From contig JBLDXI010000019.1 of the NCBI GenBank assembly GCA_047495785.1, forward strand, positions 2,170,001 to 2,234,000: DNA of 64,000 nt, written 5' to 3'. A program made the translations under genes and the position numbers. The stretch is from Lepidodermella squamata (Eukaryota; Gastrotricha). This document shows, in pieces, positions 43,903 through 55,464 of the stretch (position 1 is its first letter; each line of letters starts with the position of its first letter). The notes beneath the pieces are model-generated. The model did no database searches, had not been told where the DNA came from, and saw only the letters and a program-made list of their open reading frames with translations.

Positions 43903-45180
43903 ATGGGGCTCATCTCAAGAATCGCAACTGTATCTTATGTAACAATATGTCTCGCAGCTTCATGCAGATCGAAAGCCACTAGCGGCCTGCAGAATCCTTT
44001 ATTAGAAGAGGCTTACCAGCGCTACTGCCCAGCATCTGGTTGACTAACAAACTGCAACCAATTGAAATTTTCGTCGACTTTTCTCTCTTTCGATTCGTTG
44101 GCATAGATGATCTCGCACAAAGGTAACTGCTATTTGGTTGTTGAACATTTTCAATTTATATATACCTATTCAAGCATGTCTCTGCTGGTTTCAATGTCTT
44201 TTTCGTGGACGACAACGTGTCCAAGGCCAAGTTGTGTTGACCTGTACCAGAATGAGACGCTTTGCCAGATCTTGAATGACAAGGGACTGATCGACGAAGC
44301 AGCTATATTCAGGCCCGTTAATGCTGGATGGTACCCATCGGTCACTCATGCAAACTACTTCAACAATCCGAAGCCATTCTTGAAGTAACATTGTGGAGTG
44401 CAAATAACTTATTTGCATCTACTTCTTAATTGTAGGCAGCCAGACCAGCAGATAATGTGGATATACCCCTTTACACCAGATGGAAAAACCTTCTACGCAT
44501 TCGAAGGCACTCGCCTCGACACGGCTTGCGATCAATTTTCGTTCAAAAAATTCCCTTTCGATACGCTTGATTGCACAATTGTTGTTGTAGGCGACGTCAG
44601 CAGTGGGCTTGTCAAGTACAAAGTCTCAAGTTACGGCGTTGATCAATCAGCTGAAAGCTCTTTTATGAGCGATGTAGATATCTGGCAGTTTTTGGGCACA
44701 GGCTCGCCCCAAGTTGGTGACGTTACACTGAGCAGTGGCGTTAATATTACTTCCATGGCATTCCCTATCACCTTCAAGCGCCGGCCTTATTACTTCGGAG
44801 CTAACATCTTCCTTCCTGTGATCTCGCTTTATTGCCTTCAGATCTCGGCCTTGATCATGACACCCGATGTCCCGGATCGGGCCGGCATTGGGGTCACGCT
44901 GGTTTTAGCCTTTTCCGTAATTCTCTCACTTGTTTTCGAGAATATCCCGAAAACCTCTGAGAAAGTCTATTTGATTGACGTGGTTATTTTCAAATTTACC
45001 ATGGGTCTGGTGCTGAACTTTTATGAGTTGCTGACGTTTGCTGTCTCGGCCTATTTCATTGAGCGGAAGCGAGACCTCAAACCAGTTCGAATCGCTGATG
45101 TAGCATTCGGCGGATGTGTGGTGCTAATTAGTATCATAATTGATGTTTACTATTTCGTGAAAATGACGAGTGACGCCTGA
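43903..45180 (+). CDS. Cys-loop ligand-gated ion channel, no lectin-like domains
   Basis: Exons 43903-44038, 44107-44122, 44175-44384 and 44436-45180 join in frame to 368 aa. The 16-base second exon is small but has good splice sites; reading through its intron is also open. A signal peptide (about 1-22) is followed by the extracellular receptor domain with MSFSWTTTC and a Cys-loop, CDQFSFKKFPFDTLDC, with 14 residues between the cysteines instead of the usual 13. Four membrane helices follow: PDRAGIGVTLVLAF leads into M2, the M3-M4 loop is only about 10-15 residues, and the protein ends soon after M4. It shares the PDR motif before M2 with copies A-C, so it is probably a relative without the added ectodomain, though far diverged. 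Confidence 0.82.
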
Positions 45181-46521
45181 AGATCACAGAAATTTTGAAT
45201 TTGAGACAGAATTGGTCCAGCTGAAGTGATACATGTGTGATAATTTTTTTAGGCCAAAGGGCGCTTTTTCCTGCACCTTTTCGCGTCCGTAGCTTTTTCA
45301 TTTCTATTTTCGTTGTTATAATTCTGCTAAATTAAAAATGAAATATAATTTAATTTCTCATCCCATTTAGAATTTCCTAACTCCTAACTGATATACGGCT
45401 TTTTACATGATATACATCGGCACGTGCGATTTTGCAAATTTTCTTTTTTTAAATTTCAGTTTTATTTTTTTGAAGGATAATGTTTATTTTTAATTAATTT
45501 TTTAAATTATTGCAATGCTGTGTATTTGACTGCAAAAAAACATAACAGGAAGCAGTATTTTTTCAGTATTTTTTCTGCGGGAAACGTGTTCCCTAGTTTT
45601 ATACGGAAAATTCCTATAGAATTGAAATTGAATCGTTATTGTTTACCTGCTCATTAAATCTGTCGCGTTTAATTTTTATATTAAGTCTCAACGGGCAGCC
45701 GACGGCTCAGGTCTCAATACAGGGCTTTTCAACGCCCTACTCTCAGCGATCCAAGAATCAAAATTCTTGCCAGGCTGCGACAGCTTCCGAATTTTTTTAT
45801 TTTCTTCGTTTTGTCAGTATAGAAGGCTCGAAATTCAGAAATTCTGCACTCAATTTCATTTTCAAGTAATAAGTAATACATCGTGTCCCATGAGTAACGC
45901 CAGCTGAGAAAATACACGGAAAAGGGTTCAGAAGGGTTAGAAGCTCTAAAATTAGAGACGAAGTCACATCTCATGGCCAGGGCTTTGTTCTGAAGTGCGC
46001 ACTTGGGGGCGACGATTGCGCAATCGGGGCGACTTTTTGTCTGGGTGCGTTTATTCAAAACGAAAATGAGGGCTGAGATTAAATGAGGGCAAATTCTTAC
46101 ATTTTGGGGCGGCAGATTTTTATTTTACCGATTAAAAAATAGATGCGATTCTTCTGGGTAAGTTAGAAGAAAATTGTGCGAGTCATTAATTTGAGGAGAA
46201 AATTTTCGGAAAACCTCGAAAATAGAATTCAAGTCAGAGTAAGAACGGTAGTCGAGATTGAGACTAAGTTGGTGAATAGAATATCAAGGGCTGTTAATTA
46301 GAGCAACTCGAATGTTCGAGATACGCGATCTAAGTCAGTCAAGCAATATATTTTCCTGGAAATGTTCATTGAAAAAGTGAAAGGAAAAGGTTCCTCCCTT
46401 ATAATTTGGTATACACGGCGTTGAGCCCAACCCTTCGATAAGCCCCTCAGAAGCACCCTTATCGCCCCCTTTTAAACCCTAATCCAAGGGGATTATTAAG
46501 CGTGCGCGTGACACGTGAATA
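45181..46521. other. AT-rich gap with a partial MITE copy
   Basis: No gene. About 45881-45985 (from TCGTGTCCCATGAG) matches the left half of the MITE at 50048-50390, including the AAAAT-CACGGAA and GGCCAG words. Confidence 0.5.
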
Positions 46522-47444
46522 CCGTATTTACTTGAATAAAGGCCGCGGCGATTATTTTCCTAATTTTTCAGAAAAGGTAAAAAAACGCGGCGATTAATCG
46601 AGTGCGGTCTTTATTCGCGTGCGGCCTTTATTTTCCTCTCTTAGCCAAAAAACGATTTTTTCAAATGTAACTTGTCTATTTCATTATTGTCACTCAATTT
46701 CGATTTCATCTTCTTCGTTTGGATCGGTTTCGGCGTCATTTTTCGCATTTTCTTCGGCGTCGACAACTTCGGGCAGTTCAATGGAATCAGTTGAGTTTGA
46801 TAGACCCAGTTTCGCCATAAGAAGCTCGAGGCCGGATTCGCAAGGATTTCCCGGCTTCAGACACCAAATTTGGTCATCCTCGGAGCCATCAACGTTGTTG
46901 GAAACGCCAACAGCTTTGAAGGATCGACGAGTCATGTCAGTGGTAACAGCGTCATGAGCTTTCAGTAGCCATTGACAAACTAGGTCCAAGCTGGGAGCCT
47001 TCATATTGCCAGACTTCGTGTACTGATAAACACCGTTCAGCATGTAGTTGTCGTACTCGTTCCGAAAAGCGTCTTTGAACGGCTTGTTCCACACTAAATC
47101 TGCGGCTTGAGCATACTTCGTACAACCAGCCGGGACAATTGCCGCGTCGATTTTGGCCTTAACCAACATAGCCTTAACATCATCGGTTAAATGGCAGCGA
47201 AATGCATCCCAGGCGAAGAGCTTGGGGCCGGGCTTTGCGTAACCAGCTAGGCGACCAATGCCAAACATAACGCGAAGGTACTCCTTTGTTAACGGCTCAT
47301 TAAACCAGCCGCGCGTGTTATAGCTGCGCTGATTAATCGCGTGCGGCCTTTATTTCGATTGTTTTTTTTAAATAACACAATTTTGCGGCGATTATTCGCG
47401 TGCGGCCTTTATTCGGAATGCGGCCTTTATTCAAGTAAATACGG
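46522..47444 (-). mobile_element. Pogo-type (Tc1/mariner superfamily) transposon remnant, 923 bp
   Basis: Inverted ends: CCGTATTTACTTGAATAAAG at the left and its reverse complement ending at 47444, each continuing into GGCCGC; TA flanks both sides. Further GCGGCCTTTATT copies lie just inside both ends. The interior encodes the back half of a transposase on the minus strand. The front half, with DNA-binding domains, is missing, so it cannot move by itself. Confidence 0.85.
46690..47268 (-). pseudogene. C-terminal fragment of a pogo-type DDE transposase
   Basis: 192 codons open. The block LFAWDAFRCHLTDDVKAML, then the VPAGCTKYAQAADLVWNKPFK segment (starting about 47160 and running leftward), is the classic DDE superfamily endonuclease pattern of pogo/Tigger elements, with the second catalytic Asp in AWDAF. 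The C-terminus is a run of Asp and Glu. The first catalytic Asp and the N-terminal DNA-binding part are absent within the element boundaries. Confidence 0.8.
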
Positions 47445-47825
47445 TAGCTCATTTTGTTTGCGTAACCAAGGAAAAATAGGAAGCCGGAAAATTCACGGGT
47501 GACAGGGCAACCACCTTATGCCGACCCTCCTCCTGTATTTAGTCACCGCTTTTGAAAAAATTGGCGGAAAAATCGTCAAGTGTAAGTAATTTATGGGTGA
47601 AAATCTTGCTCGCTGCATTTCAATTTTTTGGGCTTCGAGTAAACAATTTGAAACAAATCGTTCGGCCTGGTGATTTGGCCTGCGTTAGTAGGAATTACTT
47701 TCTAATTACACTCGCTTCAAGTGAAACGAAAAAAGGTTGGTTCAGTGCTTGACATGTTTATTCGTATCAACAGTGAGGTAAATCAATATATAAACTTTGC
47801 TGTTCAAAATGTTTATCCAGAATTT
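47445..47825. other. Short gap
   Basis: No gene or repeat that I can support between the pogo remnant and the next minus-strand gene. Confidence 0.4.
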
Positions 47826-48296
47826 TCAGAATGAGATGAACTCGGGCGAAGTCGGAACGACGGCGTAGATTTCGCCATACCTTTCGATTTTCGACTTGGC
47901 AGCTTCAAGATGAAGCTCAAGAATTTCGTCTGCAAGGAAAAAAATAATATAAAATCTCCATTAATTAATAAATTCTCAAGAAAATTTCAATAATTTGTTG
48001 GAATTTAGAAATTTTCTTACAAATAACTAACCTGAAAATAAAGCTGGATGCACGATGCTCGGGCTCGACTTGTTGATGAGCAACGGGTGCCGTTCGCTGC
48101 GCCAAACAACAGGTGTCGCGGCGAGGTTACACCGGGCGATATTCCGCGTCAATTTAGCCGGCCGGCCTGTCGCGGGTCTTGGGTAGCTGCCAGCGCGATG
48201 CGGCCGAGTCGGCTTTGATCGGCGAAGTTTAATCGAGATCTTCGCCCAGCATGCCTTAGCACGGGCTTTGAGCTTAGCGACTACGACAACAGTCAT
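47826..48296 (-). CDS. Small basic protein, unrecognised
   Basis: Exons 48296-48032 and 47929-47826 join in frame (phase 1; donor TTTTCAG/GTTAGT, acceptor CCTTGCAG) to 122 aa. It starts MTVVVVAKLKARAKACWAKI, is strongly basic and Pro/Arg-rich in the first 88 residues, then continues DEILELHLEAAKSKIERYGE and ends shortly after. The good splice pair and kept frame support a real gene, but no family is recognised. It could also be the 3' end of a longer transcript. Confidence 0.45.
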
Positions 48297-48775
48297 ATTT
48301 GATTAAATCGGGTATATCTATCGTACAGAAGCGCGAGATGTTTAATCGAAGCGAAACGAAATGCGGGAATGCTAGCGCGGGTGAAACTCGGGAAGAAAGC
48401 GTGGATACCGGCGAGTCAAGTGGCGTGACTAAGCGCCGTTTACTTATATATACGAACGTGCGTGCGCGCTTTGTTTACCGGCTCAGGTGAGCGTTAATTA
48501 CCTACCGGCGCCGCCTCTAATTAATTGCGTGTGCGTGATCTCACTAGGTGAGCCGCGTGGGGATGCTAAGTAGATTGAGCGTCCCACGCTTTGCCGCAAT
48601 CAGAGACAAACCGAAAATTACCGGCAAATTACCATATCAACAACCGCGCGCGAATTCCTTCAAATAATCAAAATTCGTTCAATCAAACAAAATTAATAAT
48701 TTATTATTGACAAAAATATTCAGAGTGATCAGTGAATAAAATTCAGAAAAATTAAAATATGCACCATAATTAATT
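48297..48775. other. Gap between two minus-strand genes
   Basis: CpG-rich in its first half (48300-48560), AT-rich afterwards; likely the promoter of the small basic gene and the 3' region of the larger one. Confidence 0.4.
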
Positions 48776-51700
48776 TTATGAAATAATACTGAGAGCCTGC
48801 AATTGTCTTTCGATTTTGCTGACACCTTTTTTGAAGCTCAATAATCGATCATGTGACGCAATTCTCTCCCGCCCGGGGCCGCCGCTCTGCTTCGAACCCG
48901 TCTGATTCGACGATTTATCCCGCGAAGATTTGCCCGACCCTGAGGCGCTATCTTCATTGTCCGAAACTAGGACAGTTTTTTCTGGGACAATAACCGACAT
49001 TTTACGCTTGTTACGTAATAGCGGCAAAATCGCATTAACCCGGCCGTGAAGCGGCGGCGGCTTCATTGAACTGCGACGCCTGATATCAGTCGCCGGTGGG
49101 CCGAAATCGCCAGGATTCAACACCATTTCCAGCTTACGCCGGCGTATTTGGTTCGTCTCGGCCAATTTCGTAGCCATAACAACGGATTTAATGCTGTTCA
49201 TGCCGCCGAATCGAAGTTGCTTGATGCGGGCGTTCAACAGCCGTTGCCGATAGATTTGCTTAATGTCCTTATCGCCGGATTCTTGCAGCATGACAATGGC
49301 GTTGTCGAAGAGGCGCTGCCGCGAGGCAAATTCTTGGTGCTTCGCCTCACTGCTCAGCATCGTCTTCACGGTCAACTTTGAGCCGCGCGATTCACCGCTT
49401 TCTTTCCGCTCTGTTTTCCACTTCACCATTTGCTGTTCCTTGCTGTCAAAAAAATCGAATATTATTTATTTTACAGGATTCAAAAACAGGAAAATATAAG
49501 AAAAAATTCCTTAAAATTTGAAAAATTTGAAAAATTGTCAACAATTATTTTGGGATTCTGTACGATGAAAAAATTAAAAAACTTAATTTCAAAGAAAATT
49601 TGAAATAAATTTTGAACTGATCGACAAAAGTTTACTTGAGCAAAACTTCGGCTGATTTCTTTTGAGCGTTGAGCGTGAGCAGCATTTTGCCGAGTTTCAT
49701 CTCCTCGACGCGATTTTTCTTATCGGCCTTCAATTCGCTGCCGCCGTGGGCATATTCAACGGCGTTGTTAGGAATATCCCGCAAAACATCAGTTATATCG
49801 ACGCCCTCGCGATCGTTGTCCATGTAATACTTCATGTATTTCGTTTCATCATCTTCAACAGGTTGATTTTCTGTAAAATATATGGGAAAAATTGAGACAA
49901 ATTTGAATTATTTTGAATGCTGCGACAAGTTGAGACCGATTTCCAGATTATTTTAAATTGGGCTCCATTTTCACCGAATTTGAAAGAGCCAAGTTCAGGG
50001 ATTTAGGTTTCAAGCCTTTCCAATACTTAATTTAGTGGAGCAAATATAGCGTGTCCCATTAAAAAAAGAAAATTCACGGAAGTAAAGGCATCAGAAATGA
50101 AAGGCCAAACTATATCTTGAGGCCAGAAAAATTTTCAAAATTCAAAATATTCAAAAAATTAGTTATTTTACTTGTCAATGGGATAAAAAATTCCTAACCG
50201 GGTAAAATACCGAAAATTACCGAACCAGTTACCATCGGGGTTTTCCGGGTTTTCTCCGGCAAATTTAAAATTTCTTCGGTAAAATCGCGGATAAAGATTG
50301 GAAAATTCTCTCCGCATTAGTTATAATTTAAATTTTTTTTTTAATTTCCTCCAAAATTGAAAAATGGTTCCGCAGCTTATGGGACATGCTGCATTAAAAT
50401 CTATTTAAAGGAAAATTTCCGAAATTCTTCGAAAGATTCGTACGGCGAATATCTATGACTTTTGACTAGGCCAAATCTAAATTTCGTTTTATACTCACCT
50501 TCTTTCCACGCCTTGCGCATATTTTGAATCGAAAGTTGCGTAAATCCGCGCATTTCAGGCAGCGAAAATCGATTACGATGTTCGAAAGTCGCCGTGAACG
50601 GCCGCATTCCCATTTGCTGAAACTGAACCGCCGCCTTTTCGTCAATCAACGCGTTCGAATAGCGGCGGCGGCGCAGTTCGCGCGAAAATGACGTCCGCGA
50701 GCCGCCCGGCGCCGGATTTTCCAACGCGTCCGCCTCGCGCTGTTCTTTGAGAAACGCGGACAAGCGCCGGTCGACGGCTTCGGTCGCGCGTTTCCGGAGT
50801 AGGAACTGCTTGGTTGGCTTTGTTAGAGCCGTTACCACACCGGCGAGCTCTGTCCACCGGCGTTTAGGGCTTTTCGACATTAAGGCGGCTGCTCGCATTA
50901 TCGAACTGTCATCGGCGGAATCGAGAAGCTCTGCCAGGTATCCTATAAATGAGACAATCAAAATAAAAGTCCGATAGGTTAATTAATCATGACAATTTAT
51001 AGACATCTTCCCCTACCGGTTTTTGGATCCGGAATAAATGCGGGAAACTTGGTCGCTAAAATGGATTTCACGATTTTCAGGACAATTTTTATTTTTGAAA
51101 ATTCATTTGAAAAGGTCATGACAGCGAGGCAAAGAAAAATTATAACACGTAAATTATACCGTGTCCCAATCATTTTTTAATTATACATTTTTTGTAGGAA
51201 ATTTAATTAAAAATTGAAATTAAAATTCCAAATTTTCCAGAAAAAGCCCGGAAAACCCCGACGGTAACTGTTTCGGCATTTTCGGTATTTTTCCCGGTTA
51301 AACCCAATTTTACCGAAATTATTGATCCATTCTCGAGTGACTTGATTACTAATTAAGTATCCTGGCATTTTGAGTTTTTGTAAGATGATTAACAAAAACG
51401 GCTATTCAAGTAATATTGACCTAATAAATTAAAATCAGCGTTCGAAAATTAAATGATGAATCATCGTCATCATTTTGAAAACCCGCGCTAAATGAATTCT
51501 TTTAGAAGTATTTATAGTATCCGCTGAAAGATGATAATTATTTCGAAAAATCATTAAAAAAAATCTGGAATAACCTAGAATCTAGAGAATAGAATCTTAT
51601 TTAGACTAATTCTGCATAGAGAGCGTAAATAATAGTTAAGCTGAAATCAGCCTTACCTTGGGCTCCGTATTTTTGGCCCTGGGTGTTGTTAGCCCGGAAA

Positions 51701-52086
51701 ACTTCTCGATTAGCCTTATCGAGGTCGTCATCATCGAATACCGGACTATCCGCCTCGCCGTCAAATTCGCCATCAAAGCTGTTGCTGCTCTTCTTCGCCG
51801 CGGCTACGCTCGATCGCCGTCTGGCAGCCATTTTTTCAATCCGAGGCGACGAGCTCAAATGACGCGGCGACGATGAACCACCGCCATCAGTGCTAGTCGG
51901 TGAAGAAAGTAATGACTCGCGCCGCGATGACGTGTCACGAGATGGCGATGATGATGATGACGATGAACTGACCCAGCCGTAGCGGATTGCGGTTGGCGGG
52001 CCTGCTTTATGAAGAAGTGCGGATGCATTCCGCAGCTGCCGCTCCTCAATCGAAGCCGCGGTCACACTACTGAAACGCCTCGCCAT
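48776..52086 (-). CDS. Basic, largely disordered protein of unknown function (paralogue at the right edge)
   Basis: Exons 52086-51657, 50942-50499, 49870-49636 and 49442-48776 join in frame to 591 aa. The protein is rich in Ser, Arg, Lys and Asp: a serine run near residue 40, an acidic patch (DGEADSPVFDDDDLDK), then a segment starting GYLAELLDSADDSSIMRAAA, the conserved block ITDVLRDIPNNAVEYAHGG, charged helical stretches and a basic tail. No signal peptide or membrane helix. The block around DVLRDIPNNA followed by ELKADKKNRVEEMKL is repeated in an exon at 63728-64000, with the same phase-2 donor, so a family exists in this genome. Introns are longer than elsewhere (713, 628, 193 bp) and hold MITE sequence. 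An upstream first exon cannot be excluded. Function not known. Confidence 0.68.
50048..50390. mobile_element. MITE in an intron, GTGTCCCAT family
   Basis: Starts AGCGTGTCCCAT, ends ATGGGACATGCT (inverted, one mismatch). A subinternal stretch at 50195-50265 (ACCGGGTAAAATACCG and on) is found inverted at 51243-51305, and the left half again at 45881-45985, so this is a family. A decayed relative begins at about 51158. Confidence 0.65.
51158..51330. repeat. Decayed, inverted copy of the GTGTCCCAT MITE family
   Basis: Has ACCGTGTCCCAAT at its left edge and the reverse complement of the 50195-50265 core at 51243-51305 (about 90 percent by eye). The far end is not recognisable. Confidence 0.5.
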
Positions 52087-53231
52087 AGCAACGCGGGTTA
52101 TTTTTCCAAGCGAATGTGAATGACCTCGATGATTTCGATTCTGAACTATATTTTCTTAATTTTAATATAATACAATGACAAAAAATATTATAGGTATGAA
52201 ATACATTTCTTAAAAAAATAAGTTCACAATAATTTCATAATTTCGCGAATAATTTCACAGACGGAGGTGGAATTATAGTAATCGAAAAAAACGTAGTCGA
52301 ATTTTTGAAGTTGAAGTTTTAAAGTTTTTGAAAGGGTCTTTCAATACCACCGCCCCTTATATGGGGCTGTCCCATATTATGACTGTTGCTCCTATTTTAT
52401 GAGGGTAATAAATAAATAAATTGTTAAAATAATGAGGAATAACTGATATATTTAGCGCGGTTGCCGTTTGCGCAAATGTCGTCGCGCAAACGACGCCATA
52501 AGTGGAGATACCATTTTCATAAACTGTTCTATATCTTGAAAATAAAAATGTTAAACTATAAGCAAAATCCGAATTGGCGAATTTTTCAGTTTTACCGTCA
52601 CATTTTCGAATTGGGTAAAACATAAACAGTGCATAAATGAAGCGTTTTATGATAGGTAATACTATAAAACTGGTGTACTATAATGTTTTCATTGCCAATT
52701 CTACACCTGACGAGAACGCTTCGTTTCCAACCGTGAGTTCTTTGCTAATGAAGCGATTATGTTGGTATAAACGTTTAGTAATGCCTCAAAACACATTAAA
52801 GCGCAATGGCAGCTTTTTCGACCATTCTCTATACAGTAAGGTGACTACAAAACTAGGGTGTCTAAAAGGCGATGGGGAATCGCATCGCATAAATTCGGTG
52901 GAAACGGATGAATAACCAGTAACTCGTCGCCTCGGTGGTGACTTAGGATCTTTTCTATGCGGCTTTCACTAAACTGCACTAAACTTATGAACTGTCAAGA
53001 CAAACTTTTATCAAAATTAAATCATTATTGACAAACGAACTCAAAAATATTATTTTTTAGGACAATTAAGCGCTCGTTCAAGGTTCTAGATCAAAACTCC
53101 GCCCTCATCATCGTATTATTGGCCATTTTTTTCGAGTTCATGTCCTAGAATTTTCATCGTCTGTTTGTTTTCATTCGATGCGTTTTTTCGCCTGTTAAAG
53201 TTTCATTTTTTCGTATTCATTGCAACCATCA
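52087..53231. other. Divergent gap
   Basis: Lies between the unknown minus-strand gene and the first sulfotransferase. AT-rich; open stretches (longest 92 codons, 52637-52915) show no recognisable protein. Probably carries both promoters. Confidence 0.45.
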
Positions 53232-55464
53232 ATGGTAGTGCTACACAGACCTCGCTTCATTGTGTTCAACCCAAAGTTTATCACCTGTTTATTGCTGTTA
53301 TGCTGTTCCGCCCTGTTGATTTGGCTCGATTTGGGGTTGCGATTTTTACCGCCTGGTTATCGCATCGCTTGCCAGGTAACTGAATCTGCTTTATTCGCAA
53401 ATAAATATTTCTATTCCATCTAAAAGAGTGACGCAAAAATAGCCGAAGCGAATAAGCAGAGGCGAATGCGAATCCGTGAAATGTGCGGCTCGCTAGCAAA
53501 CAAGCCGAACCCGCCTCACAAAGCTCCTGATTGGGAGGATTTTCGAAAATCTCATCATCGTGGCTACAGGTTTGCTCGCCAATTTTTCATTGAATTTTCC
53601 GTCATCCAGTCAATTGAATTTTTATAGGGATGTAGATTGGTGGTCTCAATTGCTTGTCAACGAAAAATACAAATTCGTTTATTGCGCGTAAGAATTTTAT
53701 TGGCCTCATTTAAATGGCAGTTTTTAATTTCTCTCAAAAAATACTTACCGTATTTTACGAATTATTAGGCAGGACCCAAATATAGGGCAGAACCGGAATA
53801 ACGGGCAGAGGGTAATGGTCATTTGAAATAATATAGGGCAGAACCGTATTAATAGGCAGGGCCTTATATGAAGTGGCTTATATGAGCGCCTGCTGGGTAA
53901 GTGGTTAAAGTTGGATAGGTTGCGATTTTCCATCGGTAAGTGCAATAATCGTCCTTTATCTACCTTAATCCACTTGAGCAAACACTTCACGCGTGTAGTC
54001 ACAGGTGGAAGGCAGTAGCTATAGTGGTTATTCGGCGGTTTTCACTGTTGATCTAGGTACTCTTCAGGTGGCTGATTAGGTTCAAAAAATTAAAGGGCAG
54101 AGCCGAATTAAAGGGCAGACCCTAAATACAGGGCAGGACTTGAACCTCGTTTGAAAAAAATACAGGGCAGGGTCTTATAATTCGTAAAATACGGTATTAG
54201 CACTCCGAAAAATGGTAATACAAACGTTCGCCATTATATCATTCACCTTGGCGAGTATCCAGACTTGGAAACATACGAGTACAATCGCACTGAGATGATG
54301 AAAATTCACAAGGCTGGCTTCAGATCGCCGCATATTCGCTACCTGTCAGAATTTGAGCCGGAAGAAGCAAAAAGGATAATGGCTGAATACACTAAATTCG
54401 TGTTTTTTCGAGAACCTGTCGATCGCTTGATATCAGCGTGGCGCGAAAAATTTTCTACAAATAAGTCGGATGGCGTGCTGACCAATCATTACAGGGTATA
54501 AATGTTTTTTATAAATATCTATAAAATCTAATTTTCTCGCTAGAACCTACTGAAAAATTTGATTTTTTTTTTATAAAGTTCATGTGGATAGTTACCATCG
54601 AAATTTGAAAATCTGCGGATTGGGGAAAGGTCATGGTTTTTTATAGAGTATTATTGGGTGTGCCAAGCGCGCATCCTAAATTTATTAGGGTTCAAGCACT
54701 ATATTTGAGACTCCAGCACTAGATTTCCCTTATAAATATGCTTTTTCGAGTTTCATGTTTTCTCTGGAATCTCAAATTTATGTCATCATGCCTAACCAGT
54801 AGATCTTCATAGTAACATACAAGTCATGTTTCAGCCGATGTCGATTCAAAGTATCAATGTTACAAATCAGGGATTTTTCCGATTCAGCCGTCGTGGAACC
54901 CAACATCGATTATTTTTCTGCGTATATAGCTTAGGGCGTCAGATAGCTATAATAAAACAATCAGAAAGGGCATCAGTATCGCTCAAAAAACGGTGACGCC
55001 AAAGAATATGAAAAGTTTAAGAATTTGTTCAATAAAGCTGTTCCGTTTTTATGTAGGAAGTTGGAAGCAATATAATTTCCACTTATCGTCGTAACGCTAC
55101 GAAGGAAGAAATACGTGCCGGTTTGCCTGTTACATTCGACGAATTTTTGCAGTACCTATTGGCTCCTGTGAATTCAACGCGCGACCTTGACATTCATTGG
55201 CGATCGCAGATACACGTGTGCCAATTTTGCGCTATTGATTACGATTTTATTGGTTCATTTGAAAACTTCAACTGCGAACTGGAACACTTTGCCCGGCGCG
55301 TCACAGGCCGCAAACACGTCCCGCATCTGCCTAGACCAAGTCACAAACAGAACGATGTGCCATTTTTGTCGGCAGTTAATTATGACAAGAATTTATTGAA
55401 TCGAGTGATTGATCTTCTGTACTCCAGTGACTATCAGATATTTCCTTATCAACGGCCTATTTGA
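53232..55464 (+). CDS. Carbohydrate sulfotransferase (Sulfotransfer_2, CHST-like), copy 1
   Basis: Golgi type II enzyme expected to transfer sulfate from PAPS to a sugar. Exons 53232-53375, 53427-53569, 53628-53687, 54201-54495 and 55057-55464 join in frame to 349 aa. A signal anchor (about 18-35) precedes the PAPS 5'-phosphosulfate site TPKNGNTNVRHY and the 3'-phosphate site FVFFREPVDRLISAWREKF. The C-terminal exon has VTFDEFLQYLL, DIHWRSQIHVCQFCAIDYDF and IGSFENF, standard for CHST8-14-type proteins. The third intron contains a 447 bp MITE that ends six bases before the acceptor; the fourth contains a dispersed repeat. First of three tandem copies. The acceptor sugar is unknown. Confidence 0.88.
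53748..54194. mobile_element. MITE with pogo-like ends inside a sulfotransferase intron
   Basis: Ends CCGTATTTTACGAATTAT and its near reverse complement, with TA on both sides. The ACCGTATTT start is shared with the pogo remnant at 46522-47444. GGGCAG recurs about eight times near both ends. Non-coding. Confidence 0.85.
54660..54990. repeat. Dispersed repeat, copy 1
   Basis: Similar along its length to 63061-63430. Shared words include GAGACTCCAGCACTAG, ATTTCCCTTA, ATGTTACAAATCAG and TGGAACCCAACAT. Sits in the fourth intron of sulfotransferase copy 1. Type unknown. Confidence 0.7.
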
